From positions 1-32,832 of the forward strand of contig JAIRUI010000073.1 of the NCBI GenBank assembly GCA_031254455.1: 32,832 bases of DNA, read 5' to 3'. Below, piece by piece: positions 8,474-16,669 of the stretch. Both the position numbers and the translations under genes were made by a program. Source of the DNA: Chitinispirillales bacterium (lineage in GTDB: Bacteria > Fibrobacterota > Chitinivibrionia > Chitinivibrionales > Chitinivibrionaceae). Within the stretch, counting starts at the first letter, position 1, and each line of letters starts with the position of its first letter. Below the pieces are notes generated by a model. That model made no database searches and had not been told where the DNA came from. It saw only the letters and a program-made list of their open reading frames with translations.

Positions 8474-9301
8474 ATGGTAAAAATACTTAAAAAAGACCAA
8501 CTTGCCGAAACGATTTTTCGACTGCGGCTTGAAGCGCCTAAAATCGCCCAAAAACATAAAGCGGGGCAATTTGTGATAATTCGTATAGACGCTGACGGAG
8601 AGCGGATTCCGCTTACGATTGCAAATGCGGACGCAAGCGACGGCTGGATCGAAATTATCGTTCAGGCGGTCGGGAAATCAACGAAAAAACTTATGACCTT
8701 TACTGAAAACGACTCAATTTGTGATTTGGCGGGACCGTTGGGAATGCCGACTCATGTCGAGAAATTCGGAAAAGTTTTGTGTGTCGGCGGCGGACTTGGC
8801 GCGGCGCCGCTTTTTCCTATTGCCAAAGCGATGAAGAACGCACAAAACTCAGTTTCGACTATTATCGGCGCAAGAAATAAAGACTTGGTGATTTTACAGG
8901 ACGATTTTGACAAAATTACGGATAATCTATATGTAACAACAGACGACGGCTCGGCGGGAACTAAAGGATTTGCGGCGGATGTAATAAAAAAATTGCTTTC
9001 GGACGGTGAAAAATTTGATCTTACGGTTGTGGTAGGACCTCCGATTATGATGAAATTCACTTCGCAACTCACAATTGCAAACGGCATAAAAACGTTTGTT
9101 TCACTCAACCCAATAATGATTGACGGAACGGGAATGTGCGGAGGGTGCCGCGTGTCTGTCGGCGGCGAAACCAAATTTGCCTGTGTTGACGGTCCGGAAT
9201 TTGACGCTTCTCTTGTAAATTGGGACGAACTATTGAATCGGTTAGGCGGACACGAGAAAATAGCGCATAAAAATCAGGCGCATAACTGCAAGGCGGAATA
9301 A
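8474..9301 (+). CDS. NfnA-type ferredoxin:NADP+ oxidoreductase subunit (FAD and [2Fe-2S], 275 aa)
   Basis: This matches the small FAD/NAD-binding subunit of the NfnAB / sulfide dehydrogenase family. An N-terminal flavin domain has RIPLTIAN, the nucleotide domain has VGGGLGAAPLFP, and the C-terminal iron-sulfur site has CGGC (Cys222, Cys225) and Cys237 in FACVDGPEFDA. Only three cysteines are present, as expected for a family known to use an aspartate as fourth ligand. In Nfn and related enzymes this subunit pairs with a GltD-like NADP-binding subunit, which is absent next to it and in the window. Dihydroorotate dehydrogenase PyrK is a related alternative, less likely because of the length and motif. 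Confidence 0.82.
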   Translation: MVKILKKDQLAETIFRLRLEAPKIAQKHKAGQFVIIRIDADGERIPLTIANADASDGWIEIIVQAVGKSTKKLMTFTENDSICDLAGPLGMPTHVEKFGKVLCVGGGLGAAPLFPIAKAMKNAQNSVSTIIGARNKDLVILQDDFDKITDNLYVTTDDGSAGTKGFAADVIKKLLSDGEKFDLTVVVGPPIMMKFTSQLTIANGIKTFVSLNPIMIDGTGMCGGCRVSVGGETKFACVDGPEFDASLVNWDELLNRLGGHEKIAHKNQAHNCKAE

Positions 9302-9345
9302 CAGTATAGATTATTTTCTTGTAAAATCGTTAAAAGGAAGAAATT

Positions 9346-10494
9346 ATGGACGACGAACGACTTGAAAAATTAAAACAATCGACAATCAGAGGCGAAAAAG
9401 TAGATGCAAAATTGTATAATCGTCTTATTCTCGGAAAAGTTTCGCGGACTTACGCACTCACGATTCGCTCTTTAGGCGAACCTTTTCGTGAGCCGGTACT
9501 TATAGGATATTTATTTTGCAGAATTGCCGACACTTACGAAGACAGTGAAATTTTGTCGGTAGAACAAAAGTCCGAGGCGTTAAATAATTTTATAGAATTG
9601 TTTTTATCCGAAGGAAAAGAATTAAAATATTTGGAAAAAATCCGCGAAATTTGTAAAGGTTTCAGAATTGACGATAATGAAGAATTTTTGGCGCTTTATC
9701 CTCAGCCCGCGTTTGAAAGATATGCGACATTTCCATCTGAAGTAAAGAAAACAATGATTTCGACGGTTTGCGAAATGGTTGAAGGAATGAAAAAAACCGT
9801 AATTCGCCAAAACACGCAGAAAGAAATCGGAACAAAGTCGCTTGAAGAACTTGAGGAATATTGTTATTTTGTCGCCGGAACGGTCGGGAACATGCTGACA
9901 GACCTGTTTTTTTACTATTCGCCGTGGATAAACGAAAAACTTTACGAGCAAATGTGCGAACACAGGCACGCTTTTGGCGAGGCTTTGCAGCTGACGAACA
10001 TCATCAAAGACGCGATGGGTGATTTGAAACGCGGTGTAAGTTTTATTCCGCGAGATCTGGCTTTACAATATGGCGTCGATTTGGAAAAATTATACTTGCC
10101 GCAAAACCGCAGGCAGGCGCAGGATGTTATGAACGCTCTGATAGTAAAAGCGGTGAAATCGTTGAATCGTGCGGTACTTTATTCTATTTTGATTCCGAAA
10201 CAAGAGCCGAGAATGCGAATTTTTTGCATTATGCCCGTGCTTTTTGCAATAAAAACTCTTGCAGTTGCTGTGGAAAATAGCGACAAACTGCTTGACGCGG
10301 ACGGGAAGGTTAAAATAACCCGCGACGAAGTGAAAAAGACAATAAAATTCATCACGCTGAACTGCGTTTGGGATTATCAACTGGTCGTCGCATACGAAAA
10401 GGATTTGAAAAGAATAGAAAAAGCTTTGGACATACAAATTGAAATCCCATTCAAAAAAGCGGGTTTTTTGCCGATAGTCCATTTGGCGAAATAA
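9346..10494 (+). CDS. squalene/phytoene synthase family protein (382 aa)
   Basis: The family condenses two prenyl diphosphates head-to-head. The first aspartate-rich motif is ADTYED (Asp62, Glu65, Asp66) and the second is NIIKDAMGD (Asp222, Asp226) followed by KRG; both bind magnesium and diphosphate. KVSRTYALTIRSL at residues 31-43 is the usual substrate-flap start, and the length suits a farnesyl-diphosphate farnesyltransferase rather than the shorter HpnC/HpnD proteins. No C-terminal membrane anchor is obvious. No cyclase, desaturase or other isoprenoid gene is adjacent, so squalene as product is an inference. Its ATG follows AAAGGAAG and lies 44 bases after nfnA. Confidence 0.85.
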   Translation: MDDERLEKLKQSTIRGEKVDAKLYNRLILGKVSRTYALTIRSLGEPFREPVLIGYLFCRIADTYEDSEILSVEQKSEALNNFIELFLSEGKELKYLEKIREICKGFRIDDNEEFLALYPQPAFERYATFPSEVKKTMISTVCEMVEGMKKTVIRQNTQKEIGTKSLEELEEYCYFVAGTVGNMLTDLFFYYSPWINEKLYEQMCEHRHAFGEALQLTNIIKDAMGDLKRGVSFIPRDLALQYGVDLEKLYLPQNRRQAQDVMNALIVKAVKSLNRAVLYSILIPKQEPRMRIFCIMPVLFAIKTLAVAVENSDKLLDADGKVKITRDEVKKTIKFITLNCVWDYQLVVAYEKDLKRIEKALDIQIEIPFKKAGFLPIVHLAK

Positions 10495-10561
10495 TTTACC
10501 GGTTATACATAAACGTTTTTTTCAAAAAGCGCTATGAAATTTTGCGAAAATATAACTTTTA

Positions 10562-10593
10562 TTTGAAAATTAGTATGAAATGATATATATTTA
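10562..10593 (+). promoter_or_regulatory. promoter for the secreted deacetylase-like gene
   Basis: TTTG at 10562-10565 and TATATTTA at 10586-10593 are separated by 20 bases. Read as sigma-70, TTGAAA (10563-10568) and TATATT (10586-10591) are 17 bases apart. The predicted transcript start near 10600 leaves about 30 bases before the first of two duplicated ribosome sites. Confidence 0.6.
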
Positions 10594-10617
10594 AAATTAA
10601 TTCGGTAAAATATTTCA

Positions 10618-10668
10618 AAGGAGTTTTTATGAAAAGATTAGTAAGGAGTTTTTTATGAAAAGATTAGT
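10618..10668 (+). repeat. tandem duplication of a ribosome site and start codon
   Basis: Two nearly identical direct copies, 10618-10642 and 10643-10668, each consist of AAGGAG, a T run, ATG and AAAAGATTAGT. They differ only in the T run (five versus six). The second copy starts the secreted protein; the first starts a nine-codon ORF. Confidence 0.9.
10629..10658 (+). CDS. nine-codon upstream ORF coupled to the deacetylase-like gene
   Basis: The ORF reads MKRLVRSFL and then TGA. Its stop overlaps the ATG of the following gene as ATGA (10655-10658). It has a full ribosome site of its own and arose from the tandem duplication. It may drive reinitiation or coupling at the real start, or be a neutral by-product. 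The peptide itself is probably not functional. Confidence 0.45.
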   Translation: MKRLVRSFL

Positions 10669-12892
10669 TTTGTCGGTATTCTTGATTGCCGCAGTGAGTT
10701 TTGCCGATGTTGACAGAGAAGCGTTGCGAAAAGCGCCGGGTTCATTAACAAAAGAAAACACCCCGCAGTTTATCGTTTTGGGAAGCGATGATAACACAAA
10801 GGCAGCCGCCGTAAAGTGGATGCAGAGCGTTGTTGACGGAGGAACAAATAAAAACGGGTCGAAAAGATACATGTCTTTTTATTGTAATACCGACCAGACC
10901 GCAGCCGAATGGGATTTGAACGAAAATCTGGTTGAAGCGGTTTATGCGGCATACAAAGCAGGACACGAAATCGGGAATCACACATCAACTCACATATATT
11001 GCGTAGAATACGGTAATATTGACGAAGACGGAAAAGATAACGGCAACCGCGCAAGCGAAGATGTTATTAAGAATGAAGTCCAAAGAGTTCAGGACATTCT
11101 TGTAAAAGCAGGTATTCCCAAAGAGCACCAAACAGGATTTCGCACTCCCTATTTAAGATATTCGGACTCTACGTTCAGCGCAATAGAAAAAGTAGGGGGG
11201 TTTTTGTATGACTGCTCAATAAGCGCTGCCAGCGACAATAAAGCAGGAACAAACTTTTTTCCGTATAAGATAGATATGGATGACGGTTTTGGCAATTTTA
11301 CTCCCGATAACTCCAAAGATTTTAACTCGTGGGGGATAACAAGCGTTGTAAAGGAACATAAAAACCTTTGGGAATTGCCTTGTGTAAATTATGCCATAGA
11401 CCCGCAGGATATGGACTACGTTAGAGGAGTACTCGACGATGGAGAATTCGACGGATATATAACCGGACTTGACTACAATTTATGGGAAGAAGCGAAGTTG
11501 GATTCGGCACAAACTGTCCGTGCATGGATGCATACACTCAATGAAAGTTTGAAAGGAAACCGCGCACCGTTCACGTTTGGTTGCCATTCGCAGTATTATT
11601 TTGAAGCAAAAACCGGAGAGTTTCCATATATTACACCAGAACAAAGGCAAGGTGCGTTTGAAAAATTTGTGGAAGAAGCAAGCAAACTCGACAATGTGTT
11701 TTTCGTATCGGGAGATATGGTGATTAGATGGATGCAAAATCCTGTTAAAGCAAGTGAATTTAATCCGGAAAACTACAAGCGCACAAAATATACTGCTGCA
11801 ACAACACCTACGGCAATCAAACTGTCTTCAAAAACGATTGATGCCGGAACAAAAACGGTAGGCAACCTTCGTGCGGTTGATTTGGATGTTAGTGCGACTC
11901 ATACGTTTACAATAAAAGGCGGAGCAGATGCCGTTCTGTTTGCAATTGACGGGAATAAGTTGTCGTTCAAGGATAATGCACAAGTCGGACAATACTCGGT
12001 AGAGATTGAAGCGAACAACGGGAAAACAAGTATATCCGAAACGTTCGGCATTAAAGTAAACAAAGCATACAGTACCAACGAAAATTTAATCGGTGGTGAT
12101 TATGAGTGGTGGGACGAATACGATGAACATGAAATAGGAAGCGATTGCAAAATAACTGCTCAAGAACCTCTCACTGCTACTTTGACTATGGGTATAAGCG
12201 ACGAAAAAACAGGGAAATGGGCTTGGGTAAGTGTAGCCACAGAATACAAATGGTCATTATTGGGACTTAAACGGATTGAAATAACTTACACATCCGACAA
12301 AGCGCTTCAAATAGGAACGGGGCAATGGCTTGACGGAAAAGGTAAAGAAAAAGGTGAATACTACGGTTACGGTTTTGCCGCTCCTCTTTCCAAAACGGGT
12401 ACGAGTGAAGAGGTAAAAACCGCAATAATCTACCCCGAAGACTTTGACTGGTCGTATTCGGAAGCGTCGGATAACTGGAAAGGCAAACTGCCCAAATCGT
12501 TTGAAGATGCGTTGCCTAGAGTAAACGAAATATCAATCTCTGCGGTAGAAGACGGAGTAACAAACATTGTTATTAAATCGCTTCGTTTAATCGGAGTTAC
12601 GGATGATACCGAACCGGTAAACATTATAGTTCCGACGAAGAAACTTGCTTCCGGCAAAGGGATTTCATTCAATGGTGTATCTGGTAAAGATATAAGATTG
12701 GATATTGTAAAAGCAGGTGTTTATCATGTAGAGATTTTCACCGTAAACGGCAAGCGCGTATTTTCTCAGAAGAATACATTGTCGGCAGGAATAAACTCTG
12801 TTGCAATGCCTAAGAATCTGGCGAAAGGGATTGCCGTAATCCGTGTAAGCGGATTAAACGCAAGTTTAGAACAAAAACTTATGATTAAGTAA
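10655..12892 (+). CDS. secreted polysaccharide-deacetylase-like multidomain protein with C-terminal sorting domain (745 aa)
   Basis: A signal peptide (MKRLVLSVFLIAAVSFA) is followed by a region resembling carbohydrate esterase family 4 at about residues 35-370. This has GSDD with Asp45/Asp46 in place of the usual TFDD and the metal-binding HTSTH at His109/His113; RTPYLRY is the next family motif. Residues of about 385-465 look like a cadherin-like Ig domain. Residues of about 470-640 are rich in Trp and Tyr and resemble a carbohydrate-binding module. The last 90 residues (VYHVEIFTVNGKRVF, ending in KLMIK) resemble the type-A sorting domains of FCB secreted proteins. Deacetylation of chitin, xylan or peptidoglycan is plausible; the substrate is unknown. 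It is monocistronic, with a terminator downstream. Confidence 0.8.
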   Translation: MKRLVLSVFLIAAVSFADVDREALRKAPGSLTKENTPQFIVLGSDDNTKAAAVKWMQSVVDGGTNKNGSKRYMSFYCNTDQTAAEWDLNENLVEAVYAAYKAGHEIGNHTSTHIYCVEYGNIDEDGKDNGNRASEDVIKNEVQRVQDILVKAGIPKEHQTGFRTPYLRYSDSTFSAIEKVGGFLYDCSISAASDNKAGTNFFPYKIDMDDGFGNFTPDNSKDFNSWGITSVVKEHKNLWELPCVNYAIDPQDMDYVRGVLDDGEFDGYITGLDYNLWEEAKLDSAQTVRAWMHTLNESLKGNRAPFTFGCHSQYYFEAKTGEFPYITPEQRQGAFEKFVEEASKLDNVFFVSGDMVIRWMQNPVKASEFNPENYKRTKYTAATTPTAIKLSSKTIDAGTKTVGNLRAVDLDVSATHTFTIKGGADAVLFAIDGNKLSFKDNAQVGQYSVEIEANNGKTSISETFGIKVNKAYSTNENLIGGDYEWWDEYDEHEIGSDCKITAQEPLTATLTMGISDEKTGKWAWVSVATEYKWSLLGLKRIEITYTSDKALQIGTGQWLDGKGKEKGEYYGYGFAAPLSKTGTSEEVKTAIIYPEDFDWSYSEASDNWKGKLPKSFEDALPRVNEISISAVEDGVTNIVIKSLRLIGVTDDTEPVNIIVPTKKLASGKGISFNGVSGKDIRLDIVKAGVYHVEIFTVNGKRVFSQKNTLSAGINSVAMPKNLAKGIAVIRVSGLNASLEQKLMIK

Positions 12893-12916
12893 GATTTTGT
12901 TTGCGTCAAAATGACA

Positions 12917-12956
12917 AACGGGAGAAAGTGTAAAATCGCTTTCCCCCGTTTTTTTT
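12917..12956 (+). terminator. rho-independent terminator after the deacetylase-like gene
   Basis: AACGGGAGAAAG (12917-12928) pairs with CTTTCCCCCGTT (12939-12950) over 12 positions with one A-C mismatch. The stem has a 10-base loop and ends in a run of T. Confidence 0.9.
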
Positions 12957-13048
12957 AATTAAAAAGATTTTTTTCGTAATTGTTGTGAAAATGTATTATT
13001 TTACCAGCGCTTTTGTTTTTATTCAATTTTTGTTTAAGGAGTTAATAG

Positions 13049-14311
13049 ATGTCCGCTCAAATATTTGAACAATGCGAATCGGCGGTTCGTTCTTATTGCA
13101 GAAACTTTACCGATGTTTTTACAAAAGGTAAAAACGATTTGTTGTACGGCGAATCCGGAAAAGAGTACGTTGATTTTTTTGCAGGAGCCGGCGCATTGAA
13201 TTATGGGCATTCAAACCCGTTTATCAAGCAAAAAGTGATCGATTATATTGTCGGCGATAATATTTCGCACGCTTTGGATATGCACACTGCGGCAAAAGCG
13301 GAATTTCTTGAAAAATTTCAGGGAAAGATACTAAAACCGAGAAATCTTGAATACAAGGTTATGTTTACCGGACCGACGGGAACAAACGCTAACGAAGCCG
13401 CTTTTAAACTTGCGCGGAAAGTAAAAAAACGTACGAATATTTTTGCGTTTATGGGGGCGTTCCACGGACAGACGCTTGGTGCGCTTTCGGCGACTTCCGA
13501 CTGGGCGATGCGCGCTGGAGCGAATATTCCGCTTGGAGGTGTTGTTTTCATGCCTTTCCCTTACGAATTTATGGCGTCAATTGATACAATCGCTTATATT
13601 GAAAGTGTTTTGACTGACGATCATTCTGGAATTGAAAAACCCGCAGCAATCGTTGTAGAAGCGGTTCAAGGTGAAGGCGGATTGAATGTCGCGCCGATTG
13701 AATGGCTGCAGAATTTGGAAAAATTATGTAGAAAACACGACATCTTGTTGATTTTGGATGAGGTTCAAGTCGGTTGCGGAAGAACGGGAACATTTTTTGC
13801 GTTTGAAAGAGCGAAAATTTCACCCGATATAGTAACGCTTTCAAAATCAATCGGCGGTTACGGTTTTCCTATGGCTCTTGCGCTAATTAAGCCGGAATAT
13901 GACATTTGGAACCCAGGCGAACATAACGGAACGTTCAGAGGCAACCAAGTCGCGTTTGTCGCGGCGGCGGCGGCGATTGATTTTCGCGAAAGTTACGATT
14001 TTGATGGCGAAACAAATAAAAAGGCGAAAATTCTTAAAGAATACGTCGAAACGAACATCCTTTCGATTAACAAAAACCTCAAACACAAAGGAATCGGGCT
14101 TATTCAGGGTGTTGATTTTACGGGAATTAGCGACGTAAATCAAACGACGGGTAAGGTCGTAAAAGAATGTTTTGACAACGGGCTTATTTTAGAGAGAGCG
14201 GGAAGACATGATTGTATCGTAAAATGTATGCCGCCTCTCACAATTGAAGAAAAAACTTTGCTTAGAGGACTTGAAATCCTAAAAAATTCGATAAAAAAAG
14301 TTCTCGGCTAA
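13049..14311 (+). CDS. ectB: EctB-like diaminobutyrate--2-oxoglutarate aminotransferase (420 aa)
   Basis: This is a class III PLP-dependent aminotransferase whose length and motifs fit the EctB group, which makes 2,4-diaminobutyrate from aspartate semialdehyde. Seen are FTGPTGTNANEAA (cofactor phosphate site), FHGQTLGALSAT, the ILDEVQVGCGRTG segment with the PLP-binding aspartate, and Lys266 in LSKSIGGYG as Schiff-base lysine. ATG 13049 follows AAGGAG by seven bases. The ectoine genes ectA and ectC are not adjacent, and strong terminators bound the gene on both sides, so it is a single-gene unit. A role in diaminobutyrate supply for something other than ectoine, or related omega-aminotransferase activity, is possible. 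Confidence 0.82.
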   Translation: MSAQIFEQCESAVRSYCRNFTDVFTKGKNDLLYGESGKEYVDFFAGAGALNYGHSNPFIKQKVIDYIVGDNISHALDMHTAAKAEFLEKFQGKILKPRNLEYKVMFTGPTGTNANEAAFKLARKVKKRTNIFAFMGAFHGQTLGALSATSDWAMRAGANIPLGGVVFMPFPYEFMASIDTIAYIESVLTDDHSGIEKPAAIVVEAVQGEGGLNVAPIEWLQNLEKLCRKHDILLILDEVQVGCGRTGTFFAFERAKISPDIVTLSKSIGGYGFPMALALIKPEYDIWNPGEHNGTFRGNQVAFVAAAAAIDFRESYDFDGETNKKAKILKEYVETNILSINKNLKHKGIGLIQGVDFTGISDVNQTTGKVVKECFDNGLILERAGRHDCIVKCMPPLTIEEKTLLRGLEILKNSIKKVLG

Positions 14312-14318
14312 CTTTTCT

Positions 14319-14359
14319 AATCGGGCAAATACTTGTGTTTAGGTATTTGCCCGATTTTT
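14319..14359 (+). terminator. strong rho-independent terminator after the aminotransferase gene
   Basis: AATCGGGCAAATAC (14319-14332) and GTATTTGCCCGATT (14343-14356) form a perfect 14-base stem with a 10-base loop, followed by T-rich sequence on the plus strand. It begins 8 bases after the stop codon. Confidence 0.95.
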
Positions 14360-14412
14360 ATTATTTCCCGGAAGTTTTGCCGAGAAGTTACCGAAACAAA
14401 TTATACCAAATT

Positions 14413-15261
14413 TTACTTTGCCGTTTCGTAGCATCCAAGTATTTTCACAGGATAATTTTTTTTTATTTCAGCAAAAGCGTTGATTAAGATTTTGTTTTGA
14501 ATTGGACTTTCAATATCAATAAAAAAGTGATATTTTCCAATCATTTGCTTGGTCGGTCGTGAAATTATTGAGGTTATATTTATTTCTCTGGATGCAAAAG
14601 CGTCCGCTATATTTCTCAAAATTCCGGGTGAATCGCTGTTGTCTGAAACGATAATGCTGGTTTTATTAAGGTTTTTGAAATTATCTTTTGCTATAAATTT
14701 TTCGTTTTGCAAAACCACGAAGCGCGTACGATTATTTGGATAATCGGAAACGCCTCTTACCGAAAACGGATAATTCTTTTTATTTTTGTCGTAAATGTGG
14801 CTCGGAACAATCGCCGCGGAAAAATCATTTTCATCGATTCTGTTAAAAGAGTCAATATTACTGTCGGTGTGAGTAATTCTCGCCGAATTGAAATTTTTGT
14901 CAATAAAATCCGAACATTGTCCTTCGGTAACGGAATGAACAAAAATATTTTTAACTTCAGAATGCTTGATTTTTGACAAGAATGAAAGTTCTATCGGTAA
15001 AATAAATTCTTCAATAATTTGCACAGGGAAGTCATAAAGCCCGTCGAGCGTCATCCAGACAAATCCCGAAAATATATTTTCTATCGGTACGACGGCAATT
15101 TGCGAATTTCCGCTTGATAAATTCTCAAAAACCTTTCGCATCGTTCTTTGGTAAGAAATTTCAGCGCAAATCTGCGGATGAAATTCTAAATATTTTTGCG
15201 CAGCATAGTCGGAAAATGTTTCTTGCGGACCAAGAACAGATATTTTTTGCGTTTCAGCCAT
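14413..15261 (-). CDS. pheA: prephenate dehydratase (282 aa)
   Basis: The enzyme converts prephenate to phenylpyruvate in phenylalanine synthesis. The catalytic domain covers about residues 8-185, beginning LGPQETFSDYAA. It has PIENIFSGFVW, then the active-site threonine motif NNRTRFVVL near residue 180. A C-terminal ACT domain (about 200-280, SPGILRNIADAFASREINIT, then ISRP) should bind phenylalanine for feedback control. No chorismate mutase domain is fused. The start overlaps the end of aroQ by 8 bases, so it is last in a coupled operon. Confidence 0.95.
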   Translation of the reverse strand: MAETQKISVLGPQETFSDYAAQKYLEFHPQICAEISYQRTMRKVFENLSSGNSQIAVVPIENIFSGFVWMTLDGLYDFPVQIIEEFILPIELSFLSKIKHSEVKNIFVHSVTEGQCSDFIDKNFNSARITHTDSNIDSFNRIDENDFSAAIVPSHIYDKNKKNYPFSVRGVSDYPNNRTRFVVLQNEKFIAKDNFKNLNKTSIIVSDNSDSPGILRNIADAFASREINITSIISRPTKQMIGKYHFFIDIESPIQNKILINAFAEIKKNYPVKILGCYETAK

Positions 15262-15712
15262 TTTTATCGCTTGATAATTTTTTTATAAGATACTGTAAAG
15301 CCGCGACATAACCCCAATCTCCCATCCCTGAAATTACGCAATCCGATACTTCTGCGGTGTAGGAATGCCGGCGAAACTCTTCGCGCTTGTAAATGTTTGA
15401 AATGTGGACTTCCGCAAAGCAAATTTTCGCAGATGAAATAGCGTCGCGAAGAGCGATGCTTGTATGCGAATAAGCGCCGGGATTAAAAATTATTCCGCCC
15501 AAATTTTTATCCGCCCATTCCTGAATTTTACCGACCAATTCACCTTCGACATTACTTTGAAAACACTCGATTTCAATTTTCTCGTCTTCAGATTTTGCGG
15601 CAAAATCCATGACTTTTTTCTCAATGTCTTCAAGGGTGGTTTTTCCGTAAATTTCCGGTTCTCTCTTTCCTAATCTGTTTAGATTAGGCCCGTTAAGTAA
15701 TCCGATTTTCAT
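15254..15712 (-). CDS. aroQ: type II 3-dehydroquinate dehydratase (152 aa)
   Basis: This shikimate-pathway enzyme has the type II signature: GPNLNRLGKREPEIYG with the catalytic tyrosine and lid arginine at the N-terminus, then NPGAYSHTSIALRDA, EVHISNIYKREEFR and RHS. The start is ATG 15712 with AGAGGAAG just upstream; an earlier in-frame start would run 16 residues further into rdgB. It overlaps rdgB by 20 bases and pheA by 8, so the three are translated as a unit. With pheA it supplies aromatic amino acid synthesis. Confidence 0.96.
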   Translation of the reverse strand: MKIGLLNGPNLNRLGKREPEIYGKTTLEDIEKKVMDFAAKSEDEKIEIECFQSNVEGELVGKIQEWADKNLGGIIFNPGAYSHTSIALRDAISSAKICFAEVHISNIYKREEFRRHSYTAEVSDCVISGMGDWGYVAALQYLIKKLSSDKNG

Positions 15713-16331
15713 ATACTTCCTCTTTAATAACCTGCTCAAAGATATCTTTAAGAATTTCAAGCGTTTTCGCTCTATGTGAAATTTTGTTTTTTATTTCACT
15801 TGACAATTCTCCGAATGTTTTATCATAGCCGTCGGGGATAAAAATAGGGTCGTAGCCGAATCCTCCGCGCCCTCTGGACGAAAATGCGATTTTTCCGCAG
15901 CACTTTCCAATCGCCACATACGAATTTTTATCCATAGGAGAAAGTAGAACCATGGCGCAACAAAAATATGCGTTTCTTTGTGTTTCTTCCGTAAAATTCT
16001 TCATTTCATCTAAAAGTTTTGCAATATTTCGTTTGTCGTCTATAGGTTCGCCGCTGTATCTTGCGGAATATACGCCAGGTCGCCCTTTAAGTTTTTCAAC
16101 CACCAAGCCGGAATCGTCCGCAAGAATCCAAGAGTCTTCAAGTTTTTCGGCAAGCCAATTAGCCTTCAATAAAGCATTCTCTGTAAATGTTCTAGCATTT
16201 TCAGGTATTTCTGGAACTTCTTCAAAAATGTCTTTTAACGATAAAACCTGCACGGATTCATCAATCTTTTTTAGAATTTCTCCGATTTCTTTAACTTTAT
16301 TCAAATTGCTTGTCGCAACCAAAATTTTCAT
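15693..16331 (-). CDS. rdgB: RdgB/HAM1 XTP/dITP pyrophosphatase (212 aa)
   Basis: This housecleaning enzyme hydrolyses non-canonical purine triphosphates (ITP, dITP, XTP) to monophosphate and pyrophosphate. It shows ATSNLNKVKEI at the N-terminus, ADDSGLVVE with the catalytic acids, GYDPIF and SHRAKTLE. I choose ATG 16331 with AGGGAG upstream; the 15-residue extension in the same frame overlaps the preceding gene and is unlikely. It follows the 53-residue gene by 2 bases. It overlaps aroQ, a functionally unrelated gene. Confidence 0.95.
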   Translation of the reverse strand: MKILVATSNLNKVKEIGEILKKIDESVQVLSLKDIFEEVPEIPENARTFTENALLKANWLAEKLEDSWILADDSGLVVEKLKGRPGVYSARYSGEPIDDKRNIAKLLDEMKNFTEETQRNAYFCCAMVLLSPMDKNSYVAIGKCCGKIAFSSRGRGGFGYDPIFIPDGYDKTFGELSSEIKNKISHRAKTLEILKDIFEQVIKEEVYENRIT

Positions 16332-16333
16332 GT

Positions 16334-16495
16334 TTACTCCCTGAAATATCCCGGATTCGCGTGATTCCATCCCCATGCCTCTTCACAGTCAAAATCTATA
16401 TCGTTCTCAAAAAAAGGTCCCGCTCCGTCGGGATTTTTTAATATCCGCTTATTTGCTTCAACTTTCAAAACGTCTTTTCCCGTATTGTTCGCCAT
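16334..16495 (-). CDS. small unknown protein heading the rdgB-aroQ-pheA operon (53 aa)
   Basis: ATG 16495 has a good upstream GGGAGA, and the stop lies 2 bases before the rdgB ATG, a spacing typical of a real coupled gene. The product begins MANNTGKDVLKVEANKR and its C-terminal half is acidic and aromatic (NDIDFDCEEAWGWNHANPG). No signal peptide or membrane segment is seen, and I recognise no family. Its position first in the operon could also make it a translated leader, but no tract of Phe, Tyr or Trp codons followed by a terminator is present. Confidence 0.6.
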   Translation of the reverse strand: MANNTGKDVLKVEANKRILKNPDGAGPFFENDIDFDCEEAWGWNHANPGYFRE

Positions 16496-16605
16496 TCGTA
16501 TTTCTCCCAAAACCAAAATCTTGCGGAATTAAACATAACAAGAGACCTCACAAAATAAAATTTGCCGAAACAAATTACATATAATTTTTTTGAATTTAAA
16601 GAATT

Positions 16606-16637
16606 CTTGTCTTTTTGCGGGTGAATTATTATTTTTG
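16606..16637 (+). promoter_or_regulatory. Bacteroidetes-type promoter for the Cys-rich peptide gene
   Basis: CTTG at 16606-16609 lies 20 bases before a perfect TAnnTTTG box, TATTTTTG at 16630-16637. Transcription would begin near 16643, leaving about 14 bases before the strong AAGGAGG. Confidence 0.5.
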
Positions 16638-16669
16638 ATAAATATTTTCTGTCAATAAGGAGGTTTAAA

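Noticed and set aside
8752..9174. 140-residue minus-strand ORF
   Set aside because: Shadow of the NfnA gene; Pro/Ser/Ile-rich composition produced by reading a GC-richer gene backwards, with no ribosome site.
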